From: Planctomycetota bacterium
GTDB lineage: Bacteria; Planctomycetota; Planctomycetia; Pirellulales; Lacipirellulaceae
Assembly (NCBI GenBank): GCA_013151315.1
Contig: JAADIN010000021.1
Coordinates: 1-7,811, forward strand
Direction: 5' to 3'
DNA: 7,811 bases
Part shown: piece after piece, positions 6,676 through 7,811 of the stretch
Layout: the number at the start of each line of letters is the position of its first letter
Numbering within the stretch: the first letter of the stretch is position 1
The notes under the pieces: model-generated
Seen by the model: only the letters and a program-made list of their open reading frames with translations
Told to the model about the DNA's origin: nothing
Databases searched by the model: none
Program-made: the position numbers and the translations under genes

Positions 6676-6759
6676 CTCGACACGAAAAACTCGGGGAAGA
6701 CTTTCTACATAAACTGTCCCGTTTAGGAGACCCGGAGCTTTCGCTTTGAGTGTTGAGGA

Positions 6760-7056
6760 TTAAGTAGGCTCGGTAGCAATGCATTGGAACTGCAAACCAA
6801 AGGCCGCGAGAACGGCGAAGAGACTTGAAAGTCGTGGGTTTCCATCCTCAGAAAGCATACGATAAAGCCCTTCGCGATTCAGCTCGGTATCGGCTGCGAG
6901 CTGGGTTACGCCGCCAAGTGCTTCTGCAACGTTGCGAAGGCCGAGGAGAAACTCATCCTGCCCGTCTTCGGCACAGGCAGAGAGATATCCAGCGGCATAG
7001 TCTGGGTCGCTCAGTCTTTCGAGGAGGTCCTCTTGATAGTCAGCTGTTAGCGCCAT
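6760..7056 (-). CDS. Antitoxin of a HigBA-like (HI1420-type) module, HTH DNA-binding protein
   Basis: This is the 98-aa predicted antidote protein that binds and neutralises the toxin encoded just upstream and usually represses their shared promoter. The N-terminal half has the family hallmarks YQEDLLERLSDPDYAAGYL (about 7-25) and FLLGLRNVAEALGG (36-49). A Cro/C1-type helix-turn-helix covers about 48-88 (VTQLAADTELNREGLYRMLSE, then GNPRLSSLFAVLAAFGL). Length matches the family (about 95-105 aa). The ATG at 7056 has a perfect GGAGG at a 6-nt spacing, lying inside the toxin gene; the two genes overlap by 17 nt, pointing to translational coupling. The putative operator is the palindrome at 7410-7427. 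The pair appears intact. Confidence 0.9.
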   Translation of the reverse strand: MALTADYQEDLLERLSDPDYAAGYLSACAEDGQDEFLLGLRNVAEALGGVTQLAADTELNREGLYRMLSEDGNPRLSSLFAVLAAFGLQFQCIATEPT

Positions 7057-7399
7057 TGGTTTCCTCCGTCTTTCGAGATTGATAGTCAGCCCAATAATCT
7101 TTGGCCGTGTTGATATCCTTTGCTTGAGTCCGTTTGTCTCCTCCGAGGAGTAAAATCACAACTTCACTTCCATCGCAGCCACAATAGACTCGATAACCGG
7201 GGCCATAGTCGATACGAAGTTCAAGCACCCCTTCTCCGACTGCTTTGGTGTCTCCAAAATTTCCGAGTTGAACGCGGGTGAGCCGCGCATCAATCCGCTC
7301 CTGAGCCTTTCGGTCTCGGAGTTGGTTAAGCCACTTGGAGAAAGGACGCTTTCCGTCCTTTTTTTGGTAGATACGGATTCGCCGCTCGATTGCGTCCAT
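7040..7399 (-). CDS. Toxin of a HigB/RelE-superfamily (HI1419-type, Gp49-like) module
   Basis: This is the 119-aa predicted addiction-module killer protein. RelE/HigB-fold toxins generally cleave mRNA at the ribosome; that activity is inferred from the family. Visible marks: IRIYQKKDGKRPFSKWLNQL (about 8-27), the basic helix RDRKAQERIDARLTRVQLGNFGD (28-50), and the family's C-terminal signature LRIDYGPGYRVY (61-72), VVILLLGGDKRTQAKDI (80-96), AKDYWADY (99-106). ATG 7399 (MDAIERR) is chosen. An upstream in-frame TTG at 7408 would overlap the -10 box. No SD precedes the ATG, and the promoter places it at or within about 3 nt of the transcript 5' end. The toxin-first gene order is usual for this family and for HigBA. 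Nothing suggests inactivation. Confidence 0.9.
   Translation of the reverse strand: MDAIERRIRIYQKKDGKRPFSKWLNQLRDRKAQERIDARLTRVQLGNFGDTKAVGEGVLELRIDYGPGYRVYCGCDGSEVVILLLGGDKRTQAKDINTAKDYWADYQSRKTEETNGANS
7063..7067 (-). promoter_or_regulatory. Strong ribosome binding site of the antitoxin gene
   Basis: GGAGG on the minus strand (CCTCC on +), 6 nt before the antitoxin ATG and located inside the toxin coding sequence. The contrast with the toxin, which has no SD, predicts more efficient translation of antitoxin than toxin from the same mRNA. Confidence 0.8.
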
Positions 7400-7407
7400 G
7401 CATGTCA

Positions 7408-7436
7408 ATTGTAGATTATAATCTACATGCTGTCAA
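7408..7436 (-). promoter_or_regulatory. Sigma70-type promoter of the toxin-antitoxin operon
   Basis: On the minus strand a perfect -35 TTGACA (7431-7436) and a -10 TACAAT (7408-7413, one change from consensus) are separated by exactly 17 nt. Transcription would begin near 7399-7402, at the toxin start codon. It lies in the 44-nt gap after the DUF971 gene, so the pair need not depend on read-through from that gene. Confidence 0.65.
7410..7427. promoter_or_regulatory. 18-bp perfect palindrome, probable antitoxin operator
   Basis: tgtagattataatctaca is its own reverse complement over all 18 bases. It fills most of the promoter spacer and overlaps four bases of the -10 box (7410-7413), so a dimeric HTH protein bound here would block RNA polymerase. 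The HTH antitoxin encoded downstream is the natural candidate. Autorepression is known for such modules; binding at this site is inferred. Confidence 0.6.
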
Positions 7437-7443
7437 GCCGGCC

Positions 7444-7746
7444 TCATTTCGCCGCGAGGCTCAGCTCGCGCAGGCGCTGCCAGGTAAAAAGTCCGGAGTT
7501 GTGGCCGTCGGACCAGCGGATTCGGACTGCGTAGCCGCCTACGAGTTCCATTTTCTCGATCGTAATGTCGGCCGGTACCGAGGCGGGGTCGAGGATTGGT
7601 TCGCCGGTCCACTCGTTCACGCATTGGGCACAGGCACATTGGCCGCGTAGAAAGACGAACGGTAAATCGGCCTGTCGGTCGGCCCAAGAAATGTTCAGCA
7701 CGCCCTCGTCGCGGAGTGCTCGGATGTCGGAAGGTACAAGAGTCAT
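7444..7746 (-). CDS. DUF971 / GBBH-like N-terminal domain protein, stand-alone
   Basis: This 100-aa protein consists of only the DUF971 domain (gamma-butyrobetaine hydroxylase-like N-terminal domain). The molecular role of bacterial stand-alone members is not settled; in other proteins the domain is fused to Mrp/ApbC-type Fe-S carriers or to 2-oxoglutarate dioxygenases. Family marks: SDIRALRDEGVLNISWAD at the start, LRGQCACAQCVNEWTGEPIL (34-52), ME.VGGYAVRIRWSDGHNSGLFTWQRLREL (66-95). Cys37, Cys39, Cys42 and His82 match the zinc-binding pattern of the human GBBH N-terminal domain, so a bound zinc is likely. ATG 7746 is preferred because the family begins there; the frame stays open upstream through a GTG at 7806 to near the window edge, and no SD is seen for either. 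The toxin promoter follows in the 44-nt gap downstream. Confidence 0.88.
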   Translation of the reverse strand: MTLVPSDIRALRDEGVLNISWADRQADLPFVFLRGQCACAQCVNEWTGEPILDPASVPADITIEKMELVGGYAVRIRWSDGHNSGLFTWQRLRELSLAAK

Positions 7747-7811
7747 TCGAGCAGGATAACTCTTTGCTCTTCGAGAATCAATGAGCGCCGAGCTGACTGT
7801 TCGCACTGGTA

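Larger units (their letters stand above)
6426..6759. other. Non-coding stretch between convergent genes with a G+C-rich hairpin cluster
   Basis: This spacer separates the lipoprotein gene (+) from the antitoxin gene (-). The short reading frames through it look like shadow translation of repeats and are not supported as genes. Its central part (6564-6667) holds several perfect short inverted repeats, listed separately. The ends show no recognised feature. Confidence 0.55.

Noticed and set aside
6422..6784. Short overlapping frames on both strands in the convergent spacer
   Set aside because: They run through the hairpin cluster and owe their low-complexity composition to the repeats. No start signal or family match is evident.
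7414..7421. TATAAT within the palindrome as an alternative -10 box
   Set aside because: Only 10 nt separate it from TTGACA, and no -35-like hexamer lies at 16-18 nt. TACAAT at 17 nt is the better fit.
1..7811. CRISPR array, tRNA, rRNA, IS element or transposase
   Set aside because: I found no regularly spaced repeats, no cloverleaf or rRNA signature, and no transposase or integrase-like protein in the window.

Overview
The window looks like chromosomal DNA of a planctomycete, most likely a Pirellulales-type bacterium. This rests on protein character: a long YidC with a PDZ-like insert and a very basic C-tail, a divergent MnmE, an exported M28 peptidase with two PDZ domains, and a stand-alone DUF971 protein. 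Fairly G+C-rich genes separated by sizeable spacers fit too. The assignment is by recognition, not by a database search.

Layout. (1) 1-2121 (+) is the 3' part of yidC, the inner-membrane protein insertase, open at the left edge. (2) 37 nt later, 2159-3520 (+) is mnmE (trmE), the tRNA-wobble-uridine modification GTPase. The pair is probably a remnant of the classic rnpA-yidC-mnmE neighbourhood and is probably co-transcribed. A perfect 30-bp palindrome follows mnmE. (3) 3667-5220 (+) is a secreted M28 zinc peptidase with two C-terminal PDZ domains, followed by a bulged hairpin. (4) 5221-5789 is a long spacer that turns A+T-rich towards its right end. (5) 5790-6425 (+) is an A+T-richer gene for a predicted lipoprotein of unknown function. 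(6) 6426-6759 is non-coding and holds a cluster of G+C-rich hairpins between convergent genes. (7) 6760-7399 (-) is a HigBA-like toxin-antitoxin pair (HI1419/HI1420 type). The toxin gene comes first, overlaps the antitoxin gene by 17 nt, and has its own near-consensus promoter with an 18-bp perfect palindrome between and overlapping the promoter boxes. (8) 7444-7746 (-) is a small DUF971 / GBBH-like N-terminal domain protein with a complete predicted zinc site.

The left half is core housekeeping (membrane protein insertion, tRNA modification). From about 5590 onward the window has accessory character: lower G+C, an orphan lipoprotein, structured repeats and a toxin-antitoxin module. I see no wholly new multi-gene system. 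The signals most worth a second look are the toxin promoter/operator, which predicts a leaderless toxin mRNA, the PDZ-like domain inside YidC, the hairpin cluster at 6564-6667 and the palindrome at 3529-3558.
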